Of a stretch of DNA of 64,000 nucleotides, positions 25,160-37,977 are shown piece after piece. The stretch lies in assembly GCF_030272615.1 (NCBI RefSeq), contig NW_026729175.1, positions 95,577 to 159,576 of the forward strand, read 5' to 3'. Each line of letters opens with the position of its first letter. Position 1 is the stretch's first letter. The notes beneath the pieces were generated by a model, which ran no database searches, was not told where the DNA came from, and saw only the letters and a list, made by a program, of their open reading frames with translations. This DNA is from Cryptomeria japonica. Taxonomy: Eukaryota; Streptophyta; Pinopsida; Cupressales; Cupressaceae. Made by a program: the position numbers and the translations under genes.

Positions 25160-27840
25160 CAATGTTCGGAGGCACAACAAGGTTTCAAGATGCAAGTCCA
25201 GATTCTAGAGTCAATAACGCCAAAATCTACTTTTCGCGCACATCGGGCTTTTAGAGCCTCATTTCAAAGCTTGTGCCTCCAAAGGCTCGGTTTTGGATCA
25301 TCAAAATCAGTGTTTTGAGGCACAACAAGGTTTCAAGATACAAGTCTCGATTCTCAAGCTGATAGCGTCCAAACATGATTTTGAAAAATATGGTGTTCTT
25401 AGAACCTCATTTCAAAGGTTGTGCCTCAAAAGCCTTGTTTTTGGAGCATAAAAATTAGTGTTTGGAGGCACAACAAGGTTTCAAGACACAAGTTCCAATT
25501 CGAGAATTGGTAGCGTCAAAATGCAATTTTGATGTACATCGTGCTCTTAGAACCTCATTTTGGAGCTTGTGCCTTGAAATTCCTGATTTTGGAACATCAA
25601 AATTAATGTTTTGAGGCACAACAAAGTTTCAAGAAGCAATTCCTTATTCTGGAGCCTGTAGCGTCAAAATTCCATTTTAACGCACATTATTCTCTTAGAA
25701 GCTCATTTCGGAGCTTGTGTCTCGAAAGACCTAGTTTTGGAGCGCCAAAATCAATGTTTTGAGGCCCAACAAGGTTTCAAGATGCAAGCCCCGATTCTAC
25801 AGCTAGGAGCATCAAAATTCAATTTTGGTGCATATTGTGCTCTTAGAACCCTGTTTTAGAAATTGTGCCTCAAAAGCCCTAGTTTTGGAGCATCAAAATC
25901 TATGTTTGGAGGCACAACAAGGTTTCAAGAAGCAAGTCTTGATTCAGGAGCCGGTAGCATCAAAATTTGATTTTGACGCAAATCGTGGTCTTAGATCCTT
26001 GTTTTGGAGCTTACGGCTCAAAATCTTCGGTTTTGAAGCATCGAAATTGGTGTTTGGAGGCACATCAAGATTTCAAGACACAAGTCCCTATTCCGGAGCC
26101 TGTATTCTCAAGACATGATTTTGATGCACATCATGCTCTTAGAACCTCGTTTTGAAGCGTATGGCTCGAAAGTTCTAGTTTCAAATCATCAAAATCAATG
26201 TTTAAAGGCAAAACAAGGTTTCAAGAAATAAGTCTTGATTCATAAGCTGATAGCTTAAAACACGATTTTGACAAACATGGTGTTCTTAGAACCTCATTTC
26301 GGAGGTTGTGCCTCAAAAACCTAATTTTTGGAGCATAAAACTTAGTGTTTGGAGGCACAAGGTTTCAAGACGCGAGTCCCGATTCTCAAGATGATAGCAT
26401 CAAAACACGATTTTGACAAACATGGTGTTCTTAAAACCTCATTTCAGAGGTTGTGCATCAAAAGCCTCATTTTTTGAGCGTAAAATTAGTGTTTGGAGGC
26501 ACAACAAGGTTTCAAGAAACAAGTCCCAATTCCAGAGTCGGTAGCATCAAAACACAATTTTGATGTACATCATGCTATTACAACCTCATTTCGGAGCTTG
26601 TGCCTTGAAAGCCTTGATTTTGGAACATCAAAATCAGTGTCAATAGCGTCAAGTCTCGAATCTCAAGCTGATAGCGTCAAAACACGATTTTGACAAACAT
26701 GGTGTTCTTAGAACCTCATTTTGGAGGTTGTGCCTCAAAAGCCTCATTTTTGGAGCATAAAAATTATTGTTTGGAGGCGAAACATGGTTTCAAGACACAA
26801 GTCCCAATTCCAGAGTCGCTAGTGTCAAAATGCAATTTTTATGTACATCGTGCTCTTAGAACCTCATTTTGGAGCTTGTGCCTTGAAAAACCCAATTTTG
26901 GAACATCAAAATCATTGTTTGGATGCAAAACAAGGTTTCAAGATGCATGTCCCGATTCTCGTGCTGGTAGCATCAAAATTTGATTTTGATGCACATCGTT
27001 CTCTTAGAACCTTGTTTCAAAGCTTGCACCTCGAACACCTCGGTTTCAGAATATCAAAATTGATGTTTGGAGGCACAACAAGGTTTCAAGTTGCAAGTCC
27101 CAATTCCAGAACCGGTAGTGTCAAAATGTGATTTTGAAGGAAATTGTGCTCTTAGAACCTTATTTAGGAGCTTGTCCCTCGAAAGCCCTGGTTTGGGAGC
27201 ATCAAAATTGGTGTTTGGAGGCACAAGGTTGCAAGAAGCAAGTCACCATTTTGGAGGCGGCAGCGTAAAAAAGTGATTTTGACACACATGGTGCTCTTAG
27301 AGCGTTGCTTGTGCCTCGAAAGCCCCGATTTTGAAACATCGAAATCAGTGTTGGGAGGCACAACAAGGTTTCAAGATGCAAGTCCCGATTCTAGAGTCAA
27401 TAGCGTTAAAATCTGATTTTGGTGCACATCGTGCTCTTCGAACCTCATTTCGAAGCTTGTGCCTCAAAAGCCCTAGTTTCAGAGCAACAAAATCAGTGTT
27501 TTTTGGCACAACAAGGTTCCAAGATGCAAGCCATGATTCTAGAGCCAATAGAATCAAAATTCAATTTTGATTTATATTGTTCTCTTAGAACCCTCTTTTA
27601 GAAATTGTGCCTCAAAAGCCCCAGTTTTGGAGCATCAAAATCAATGTTTGGAGGCACAACAAGGTTTCAAGATGCAAGTCTTGATTCTGGAGCCGGTAGC
27701 ATCAAAATTTGATTTTTACGCACATCGTGCTCTTAGAACCTTATTTTGGAGCTTATGCCTCAGAATATTTGATTTCGAAGCATGAAAATTGTTGTTTGGA
27801 GGCACAACAAGCTTTCAATAGGCAAGTCCCTGTTCTGGAG
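25160..27840 (+). repeat. Segmental duplication D2, copy 1 (partner 53080-55490)
   Basis: About 2.7 kb of satellite sharing rare variants with 53080-55490: TCCAGATTCTAGAGTCAATAA, CTACTTTTCGCGCAC, GCCTCCAAAGG, GACGCAAATC-TGGTCTTAGATCC and CTTTCAATAGG/TGGGCAAG. The offset is about 27918 bp at the left and 27649 bp at the right, so copy 1 holds roughly 270-280 bp more (near 26490-26770, close to two monomers). Confidence 0.8.
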
Positions 27841-28047
27841 CCTGTAGTGTCAAAACATGATTTTGATGCACATCGTGCTCTTAGAACCTCGTTTCGGAGC
27901 ATGTGGCTCGAAAGCTCCTGTTTCAAAACATCAAAATCAATGTTTAAAGGAACAAAAAGGTTTCAAGACACAAGTCCTGATTCTCAAGCTGATAGCATCA
28001 AAACACGATTTTGACAAACATGGTGTTCTTAGAATCTCATTACGGAG
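26727..28047 (+). repeat. Alternative 9-mer higher-order unit (M1, B1-B4, M4-M7)
   Basis: From one M1 to the next is 1321 bp and nine monomers: M1, B1, B2, B3, B4, M4, M5, M6, M7. B1 carries GATGCATGTCCCGATTCTCG; B2 carries GCTTGCACCTCGAACACC and AAATTGTGCTC after GAAGG; B3 carries GCTTGTCCCTCGAAAGCCC and the shortened GGCACAAGGTTGCAAG; B4 has a TTTTGAAACATCGAAATC core. B1-B3 or parts of them occur at about 8600-9100 (inverted), 11831-12180, 19720-20110, 22130-22550, 29820-30120, 34270-34500, 38510-38830, 42940-43090, 54510-54940 and 60360-60850 (inverted). Confidence 0.82.
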
Positions 28048-29263
28048 GTTGTGCCTCAAAATCCTCGTTTTTGGAGCATAAAAATTAGTGTTTAGAGGCA
28101 CAACAAGGTTTCAAGACACAAGTCCCAATTCCAAACTCGGCAGCGTCAAAATGCAATTTTAATGTACATCGTGCTCTTAGAACCTCATTTTGGAACTTGT
28201 GCCTTTAAAGCCCTGATTTTTTAACATCAAAATCAGTGTTTGGAGGCACAAAAAGGTTTAAAGAAGCAAGTCCCTATTCCGGAGGCTATAGCATCAAAAT
28301 TCCATTTTGACACACATCCTTCTCTTAGAAGCTCATTTTGAAGCTTGTAACTCAAAAGACCCAGTTTTGGAGTGTCAAAATCAACGTTTGGAGGCACAAA
28401 TAGGTTTCAAGATGCAAGTTCTGATTCTAGAGCCGGTAGCGTCAAAATTTGATTTTGACGCACATCGTGCTCTTAGAACCTTGTTTTAGAGCTTATGCCT
28501 CAAAATCTCTGGTTTCCAAGCATCAAAATTGGTGTTTGGAGGCACAACAAGCTTTCAAGATGCAAGTCCCTATTCCGGAGCCTGTAGTGTCAAAACTTGA
28601 TTTTGATGCACATCGTGCTCTTAGAATCTCATTTCAGAGCATGTGACTTGAAAGCTCGAGTTTCAAAACATCAAAATCAATGTTTAAAGGCACAACAAGG
28701 TTTCAAGAAAAAAGTCCCAATTCTCAAACTGATAGCGTCAAAACACGATTTTGACAAACATGGTGTTCTTAGAACCTCATTTTGGAGGTTGTGCCTCAAA
28801 AGCCTCATTTTTGGAGCATAAAAACTAGTGTTTGGAGGCACAAAAAGGTTTCAGGACACAAGTCCCAATTCCAGAGTCGGTAGCGTGTAAATGCAATTTC
28901 GATTTACATTGTCCTCTTAGAACCTCATTTCGGAGCTTGTGCCTTGAAAGCTTTGATTTTGGAACATCAAAATCAATGTTTTGAGGCACAACAAGGTTTC
29001 AAGAAGCAAGTCCCTATTTTGGAGCCTATAGCATCAAAATTCCATTTTGACGCACATCATTGTCTTAGAAGCTCATTTCGGAGCCTGTGCCTCGAAAGAC
29101 CCAGTTTTCAAGCATCAAAATCAATGTTTGGAGGCAGAACAAGGTTTCAAGATGCAGGTCGCGATTTTAGAGTCAAGAGTGTCAAAATCTGATTTTGGCG
29201 CACATCGTGCTCTTAGAATCTCATTTCAAAACTTGTGCCTCGAAAGCTCTCGTTTTGGAGCAT

Positions 29264-32200
29264 CAAAATCATTGTTTTGAGGCACAACAAGGTTTCAAGA
29301 TGCAAGGCCCGATTTTAGAGCCAGTAGCATCAAAATTCAATTTTGATGCACATTGTGCTCTTAGAACCTTGTTTTAGAAATTGTGCTTCAAAAGCCCCAG
29401 TTTTGAAGCATCAAAATCGATATTTGGTGGCACAACAAGCTTTCAAGATGCAAGTCCCTATTCTGGAGCCTGTAGTGTCAAAATGTGATTTTGCTGCTTA
29501 GAACCTCGTTTCGGAGCGTCTGACTCGAAAGCTCCAGTTTCAAAACATCAAAATCAATGTTTAAAGGCACAACAAGGTTTCGAGACACAAGTACCGATTC
29601 TCAAGCTGATAGCATCAAAACATGATTTTGACAAACATGGTGTTCTTAGAACCCCATTTCGGAGGTTGTGCCTCAAAAGCCTCGTTTTAGGAGCATAAAA
29701 TTTAGTGTTTGGAGGCACAACAAGGTTTCAAGACACAAGTCCCAATTCTAGAGTCAGTAGCATCAAAACGTAATTTTGAAGTACATCGTGCTCTTAGAAC
29801 CTCATTTCGGAGCTTGTAGTGTCAAAATTTGATTTTGATGCACATCGTTCTCTTAGAATCTTGTTTCGAAGCTTGCACCTCAAATGCCTTAGTGTCGCAA
29901 TATAAAAATTGGTGTTTGGAGGCACAACAAGGTTTGGAGATGCAAGTCCCAATCCCAGAGCCGATAGTGTCAAAATGCGATTTTGAAGCACATTGTTCTC
30001 TTAGAACCTTATTTAGGAGCTTGTCCCTCAAAAGCCCCGGTTTGAGAGCATCAAAATTGGTATTTGGAGGCACAAGGTTGCAAGACGCAAGTCGCGATAG
30101 CCGGTAGCAACAAAATGTGATTTTGACGCACATGGTACTCTTAGAGCCTCGTTTCCGGAGCTTGTGCCTCGAAAGCCCTAATTTTGAAACATCGAAATCA
30201 GTGTTCGGAGGCACAACAAGGTTTCAAGATGCAAGCCCCGATTCTAGAGCTACTAGCATCAAAATTCAATTTTGATGCACGTTGTGCTCTTAGAACCCTA
30301 CTTTAGAAATTTTGCCTCAAAAAACCCCGGTTTTGGAGCATCAAAATCGATGTTCGGAGGCACAAAAAGGTTTCAAGACACAAGTCCCAATTCAAAAGTC
30401 GGTAGCATCAAAACGCAATTTTGATGTACATTGTGGTCTTACTCATTTCAGAGCTTGTGCATTGAAAGCCCTAATTTTGGCAAACATCAAAATCAATGTT
30501 TTGAGGCACAAAAAGGTTATAAGAAGCAAGTCCCTATTCCGGAGCCTAAAACGTCAAAATTCCATTTTGACGCACATCATTCTCTTAGAAGCTCATTTCA
30601 GAGCTTGTGCCTCGAAAGACCCAGATTTGGAGCATCAAAATCAATGTTTGGAGGCACAATAAAGTTTCAAGATGCAAGTCCTGATTCTAGAGTCAATAGC
30701 ATCAAAATTTGATTTTCACGGACATCGTGTTCTTAGAACCTCATTTCAAAGCTTGTGCCTCGAAAGCCCCATTTTCGGAGCATCAAAATCAATGTTTTGA
30801 TGCAAAACAAGGTTTCAAGATCCAAGGCTCGATTCTAGAGCCAATAGCATCAAAATTCAATTTTGATTCACATTGTGCTCTTAGAACCCTGTGTTATAAA
30901 TTGTGTCTCAAAAGCATCAATTTTGGAGCATCAAAATCGATGTTAGGAGGCACAACCAGGTTTGAAGATGCAAGTCCTTATTTTGGAGCCGGTAGCGTCA
31001 AAATTTGATTTTGACGCACATCGTGCTCTTAGAACCTTGTTTTGGAGCTTATGCCTCAAAATATTTGGTTTCAAAGCATCAAAATTGGTGTTTGGAAGCA
31101 CAACAATGTTTCAAGATGCAAGACCTGATTCTAAGCGTGTGCCTCGAAAGCCCTAGTTTTTTAGCATCAAAATCAGTGTTTTAAGGCACAAAAAGGTTTC
31201 AAGATGCAAGACTCGATTCTAGAGCTAGTAGCATGAAAATTCAATTTTGATGCATATTATGCTCTTCGAACCCTGTTTTAGAAATTGTACCTCAAAAGCC
31301 CTAGTTTTGGAGCATCAAAATCGATGTTTGGAGGCACAACAAGGTTTCAAGATGCAAGTCCTAATTTTGGTGCCCGTAGCGTTAAAGTTTGATTTTGACG
31401 CACATCATGCTCTTAGAACCTTGTTTTGGAGCTTATGCCTCAAAATCTTTGGTTTCAAAGCATCAAAATTGGTTTTTTCAGGCACAACAAGCTTTGAAGA
31501 TGCAAGTCCCTATTTTGGAGCCTGTAAAGTCAAAACATTATTTTGATGCACATCGTTCTCTGAGAACCTCATTTCAGAGCGTGTGGCTCGAAAGCTCCAG
31601 TTTCAAAACATCAAAATCAATGTTTAAAGGCAAACAAAGGTTTCACGACACAAGTCCCGATTGTCAAGCTGATAGCATCAAAACACTATTTTGACAAACA
31701 TGGTGTTCTTAGAACCTCATTACGGAGGTTGTGCCTCAAAAGCGTCATTTTTGGAGAATAAAAATTAGTGTTTGGAAGCACAACAATGTTTAGGGACACA
31801 AGTCCCAATTCCAGAGTCGGTAGCGTCAAAACGCAATTTTGATGTACATCGTGCTCTTAGAACCTCATTTTGGAGGTTATGCCTTGAAAGCCCTGAGTTT
31901 CGAACATCAAAATTAGTGTTTGGAGGCACAACAAGCTTTAAAGAAGCAAGTCCCTATACATCATTCTCTTAGAAGCTCGTTTCGGAGCTTGTGCCTCGAA
32001 AGACCCAGTTTTGGAGCGTCAAAATCAATGTTTGGAGGCACAACAACGTTTCAAGACGCAAGTCCCGATTCTAGAGTCAATAGCGTCAAAATATGATTTT
32101 GGCGCACATCGTGCTCTTAGAACCTCATTTCGAAGCTTGTGCCTCGAAAGCCTCGGTTTTGGAGCATCAAAATCAGTGTTTTGAGGCACAAGAAGTTTGT

Positions 32201-35200
32201 AAGATGCAAGTCCTGATTCTAGAGTGGTTAGCATGCACATTGTGCTCTTAGAACCTTATTTTGAAGCTTATGCCTCAAAATCTTCGGTTTCGAAGCATCA
32301 AAATGTGTGTTTGGAGACACAACAAGCTTTCAAGACGTAAGTCCCTATTCCGGAGCTTGTAGTGTCAAAACATGATTTTGATGTACATCGTGCTCTTAGA
32401 ACCTCATTTCGGAGAGTGTGGCTCGAAAGCTCTAGTTTCAAAATATCAAAATCAATGTTTAAAGGCTCAACAAGGTTTCAAGACACAAGTCCCGATTCTC
32501 AAGCTCATACTGTCAAAACATGATTTTGACGAACATGGTGTTCTTAGAACCTCATTTAACAGGTTATGCCTCAAAAGCCTCATTTTGGAGTGTAAAAATT
32601 AGTGTTTGGAGGCACAACAAGGTTTCAAGACACAAGTCCCTATTCCGGATCCTATAGAGTCAAAATTCCATTTTCACGCATGCACATCATTCTCTTAGAA
32701 GTTCATTTCGGAGGTTGTGCCTCGAAAGACCCAGTTTTGTAGCATCAAAATTAATGTTTCGAGGCACAACAAGGTTTCCAGATGCAAGCCCCGATTCTAC
32801 AGCCAGTAGCATCAAAATTCAATTTTCATGCACATTGTGCTGTTAGAACCCTGTTTTAGAAATTCTGCCTCTAAAGCCACAGTTTTGGAGCATCAAAAGC
32901 TATGTTTGGAAGAACAAGTTTCAAGATGCAAGTCTTGAGCCCGTAGCATCAAAATTTGATTTTGATGCACATCGTGTACCTAGAATGTTTTGGAGCTTAT
33001 GCCTCAAAATTTTCGGTTTCAAAACATCAAAATTGCTGTTTGGAGACACAACAATCTTTCAAGATGCAAATCCCTATTCCGGAGCCTATAGTGTCAAAAC
33101 ACAATTTTGATGTACATCATGCTCTTAGAACCTCATTTCAGAATTTGTGCCTTTAAAGCACTGATTTTGGAACATCAAAATCAGTGTTTGGAGGCACAAC
33201 AGGTTTAAAGAAGCAAATCCCTATTCCGAAGCCTGTAGAGTTAAAATTCCATTTTGACGCACATCATTCTCTTAGAAGCTCATTTCTGAGCTTGTGCCTC
33301 AAAAGACATAGTTTTGGAGCATCAAAATCAATATTTGGAGGCACAACAAAGTTTCAAGATGCAAGTCCCGATTCTAGAGTCAATAGCGTCAAAATCAAAT
33401 TTTGATGCACATCTTGTTCTTAGAACCTCATTTCGAAGCTTGTGCCTTGAAAGCCCCAGTTCCGGAGCATCAAAATCAATGTTTTGAGGCAAAACAAGGT
33501 TTCAAGATCCAAGCCCCGATTCTTGAGCCAATAGCATCAAATTTCAATTTTGATTCACATTGTGCTCTTAGAACCCTGTGTTATAAATTGTGTCTCAAAA
33601 GCCCCAATTCTGGAGCATCAAAATCAATCTTAGGAGGCACAGCAAGGTTTGAAGATGCAAGTCTTGATTCTGGAGCCGGTAGCGTCAAAAATTGATTTTG
33701 ACGCACATCGTGCTTTTACAACCTTGTTTTGGAGCTTATGCCTAAAACTCTTCGATTTCAAAACATCAAAATTGGTGTGGCTCGAAAGCTCTAGTTTCAA
33801 AACATCAAAATCAATGTTTAAAGGCACAACAAGGTTTCAAGACACAAGTCCCGATTCTCAAGTTGATAGCGTCAAAAAATGATTTTGACAAACATGGTGT
33901 TCTTAGAAACTCATTCAGGAGGCTGTGCCTCAAAAGCCTCATTTTTGGAACATAAAAATTAGTGTTTGGAGGCGCAACAAGGTTTCAAGACACAAGTCCC
34001 AACTTCAATGTCGGTAGCGTCAAAATACAATTTTAATGTACACCATGCTCTTAGAACCTCATTTCGGAGCTTGTGCCTTGAAAGCATTGATTTTGGAACA
34101 TAAAAAAGTGTTTGGAGGCACAACAAGGTATCAAGAAGCAAGTCCCTATTCCGGATCCTGTAGCGTTAAAATTCTATTTTGACGCACATCAATCTCTTAG
34201 AAGCTCATTTCGGAGCTTGTGCCTCGAAAGGCCCACTTTTGGAGCGTCAAAATGAATGTTTCGAGGCAGAAAAAGGTTTCAATATGCAAGTCTCGATTCC
34301 AGAGCCAGTAGTATCAAAATGAGATTTTGAAGCAAATTGTGCTCTGAGAACCTTATTTAGGAGCTTTTCCCTCGAAAGCCCCAGTTTGGGAACATCAAAA
34401 TTGGTGTTTGGAGGCACAAGGTTGCGAGAAGCAAGTCGTGATTTCGGACCTGGTAGCGTCAAAATGTGATTTTAAGGCACATGGTGCTCTTAGAGCATCG
34501 TTTGCGGAGCTTGTGCCTCGAAAGCCCCAATTTTGAAACATCAAAATCAATGTTTGGAGGCACAACAAGGTTTCAAGATCCAAGTCGCCATTCTAGAGTC
34601 AATAGCGTCAAAATCTGATTTTGGTGCAAATCGTGCTCTTAGAACCTCATTTCGAAGCTTGTGCCTCGAAAGACCCGGTTTCGGAGCATCAAAATTAGTG
34701 TTTTTTGGCACAACAAGGTTTCAAGATACAAGCCCCGATTCTAGAGCCAGTAGCATCAAAATTCTATTTTGATGCACATTGTGCTCGTAGAACCCTGTTT
34801 TAGAAATTGTGCCTCAAAAGCCCCAGGTTTGGAGCATCAAAATCGATGTTTGCAGCCACAACAAGGTTTCAAGATGCAAGTCCTGATTCTAGAGCCGGTA
34901 GCGTCAAAATTTGATTTTGACGCACGTCATGCTCTTAGAACCTTGTTTTGGAGCTTATGCCTCAAAATATTTGGTTTCGCAGCATCAAAATTGGTGTTTG
35001 GAGGCACAACAAGCTTTCAAGAATGCCGGACCCTGTATTGTCAAAACGTGATTTTGATGCACATCATGCTCTTAGAAACTCGTTTCGGAGCATGTGGCTC
35101 GAAAGCTCCAGTTTCAAAACATCAAAATTAATATTTAAATGCACAACAAGGTTTGAAGACACAAGTCCTGATTCTCAAGCTGATAGCGTCAAAAGACAAT

Positions 35201-35782
35201 TTTGACAAACAAGGTGTTCTTAGAACCTCATTTCGGACGTTGTGCCTCAAAAGCCTCATTTTTGGAGCATAAAAATTAGTGTTTGGAGAGGCACAACAAG
35301 GTTAAAAGGCGCAAGTCGCAATTCCAAAGTCGGTAGCGTCAAAATGCAATTTAGATGTACATCGTGCTCTTGAAACCTTATTTTGGAGCTTCTGCCTTGA
35401 AAGCCTTGATTTTGCAACATCAAAGTCAGTGTTTGGAGGCACGGCAAGGTTTCAAGTAGCAAGTCCCTATTCTGGAGCCGGCAGCATAAACATTTAGACT
35501 CACATCATGCTTTAGAACCTTTTTTTGGAGCTTATGCCTCAAAACAAGTCCCAATTCTAGAGTCGGTAGCGTCAAAACGCAATTTTGATGTACATCATGC
35601 TCTTAGAACCTCATTTCCGAGCTTGTGCCTTGAAAGCCCTGGTTTTGGAACAAAAAAATTAGTGTTTGGAGGCACACAACAAGGTTTCAAGAAGCAAGTC
35701 CCTATTCCGGAGCCTCTAGCGTCAAAATTTCATTTTGACGCATATTATTCTCTTAGAAGCTCATTTCGGAGCTTGTGCCTCA
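29264..35782 (+). repeat. Segmental duplication D1, copy 1 (partner 37978-44297)
   Basis: 6.5 kb of satellite nearly identical to 37978-44297, far closer than neighbouring higher-order units are to each other. The offset steps from 8714 to 8694, then 8664, then 8515, which marks discrete deletions in copy 2. Shared private variants include CCCTGTGTTATAAATTG, CACGCATGCACATC, GAGAGGCACAACAAGG and the chimeric GCTTATGCCTCAAAACAAG joint. Copy 1 retains the complete B3/B4 pair and the 30 bp that copy 2 lacks. Confidence 0.88.
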
Positions 35783-37977
35783 AAAGTCCTAGTTCCAGAG
35801 TTGGTAGCGTCAAAATGCAATTTTGATGTACATGCTCTTAAAACCTCATTTCGGAGCTTGTGCCTTGAAAGCCGTGATCTTGGCAGATCAAAATCAATGT
35901 TTTGAAGCACAATAAGGTTTCAAGAGGCAAGTCTCTATTCCATTTTTATGCACATCATTCTCTTAGAAGCTCATTCCGGAGCTTGTACTTGGAAAGATCC
36001 AGATTTGGAGCATCAAAATCAATGTTTGGAGGCACAACAAGTTTCAAAATCTGATTTTGGTGCACATCGTGCTCTGAGAACCTCATTTCGAAGCTTGTGC
36101 CTTAAAAGCCCCGGTTTCGGAGCATCAAAATTAGTGTTTTGCGGCACAACAAGGTTTCAAGATGCAAGCCTCGATTTTAGAGCTAGTAGCATCAAAATTC
36201 TATTTTGATGCAAATTGTGCTCTTAGAACCCTGGTTTACAAATTGTGCTCTTAGAACAAGGTTTCAAGATGCAAGTCTTGATTCAGGAGCAAGTAGCATC
36301 AAAATTTGATTTTGACGCACATAGTGGTCTTACAACCTTGTTTTGATGCTTATGCCTCAAAATCTTTGGTTTCGAAGCATCAAAATTGGTGTTTGGAGGC
36401 ACAACAAGCTTTCAAGACGCAAGTCCCTATTCTAGAGCCTGTAGTGTCAAAACATGATTTTGATTCACATCATGCTCTTAGAACCTCATTCTGGAGGTTG
36501 TGCCTCAAAAGCCTCATTTTTGGAGCATAAAAATTAGTGTTTGGAGGCACAACAAGGTTTCAAGAAACAAGTCCCAATTCAGAGTCCCAATTTAAACATC
36601 CTTTCAAAGCTTCTGCCTCAAAAGCCAGTTTTGGAGTTTCAAAATCAGTGTTTGCACAACAAGGTTTCAAGATTCAAGCCCCGATTCTAGAGCCAGTAGC
36701 ATCAAAATTCAATTTTGATACATATTGTGCTCTTTGAACCCTATTTTAGATATTGTGCCTCGAAAGCCCCAACTTTGAAGCATCAAAATCGATGTTTGGA
36801 GGGACAATAAGGTTTCAAGATGCAAGTCTTGATTCTTGAGCCGGTAGCATCAAAATTTCATTTTGATGCACATCGTGCTCTTAGAACCTTTTTTTGGAGC
36901 TTATGCCTCAAAATCATCAATTTCGAAGCATCAAAATTGCTATTTGGAGGCACAACAAGCTTTCAAGACGCAAATCCCTATTCCGGAGGCCGCCGTGGCA
37001 AAATGTGATTTTGATGCACATTGTGCTCTTAGAACCTCGTTTCAGAGCATGTGGCTTGAAAGCTTCAGTTTTGAAACATCAAAATCAATGTTTAAAGGCA
37101 CAACAAGGTTTCAAGACACAAGTACCGCTTCTCAAGCTAATAGTGTCAAAACATGATTTTGACAAACATGGTGTTCTTAGAACCTCATTTTGGAGATTGT
37201 GCCTCAAAAGCCTCCTTTTTGGAGCATAAAAATCAGTGTTTGGAGGCACGACAAGGTTTCAAGACACAAGTCCCAATTCCAGAGTTTGGAGGCACAACAA
37301 GGTTTCAAGAAGCGAGTCGCTATTCTGGAGCCTGTAGCGTCAAAATTTCATTTTGACGCACATCATTCTCTTAGAAGCTCATTTCGGAGCTTGTGCCTCA
37401 AAAGAGCAAGTTTTGGAGAGTCAAAATCAACGTTTGGAGGCACAACATGGTTTCAAGATGCAAGTCCCGATTCTAGAGTCAATAGCATCAAAATCTGATT
37501 TTAGCGTACATCATGCTTTTAAAACCTCATTCTGAAGCTTGTGCCTCAAAAGCACTGGTTTCAGAGCATCAAAATCAGTGTTTTGAGGCACAACAAGGTT
37601 TCAAGATGCAAGCCCTGATTCTAGAGCTAGTAGCATCAAAATTCAATTTTGATGAACATTGTGATCTTAGAACCCTGTTTTAGAAATTGTGCCTCAAAAG
37701 CCCTAGTTTTGGAGCATCAAAATCGATGTTTGGAGGCACAACAAGGTCTCAAGATTCAAGTCCTGATTCTGGAGCAAGTAGCGTCAAAATTTGATTTTGA
37801 TACACATAGTGCTCTTAGAACCTTTTTTTGGAGTTTATGCGTCAAAATCGTTGATTTCGTAGCATCAAAATTGGTGTTAGGAAGCAGAAGAAGCTTTCAA
37901 AACGCAAGTCCTTATTCTAGAGCTTGTAATGTCAAAGCGTTATTTTGATGCACGTTGTGCTCTTAGAACTTCGTTTT

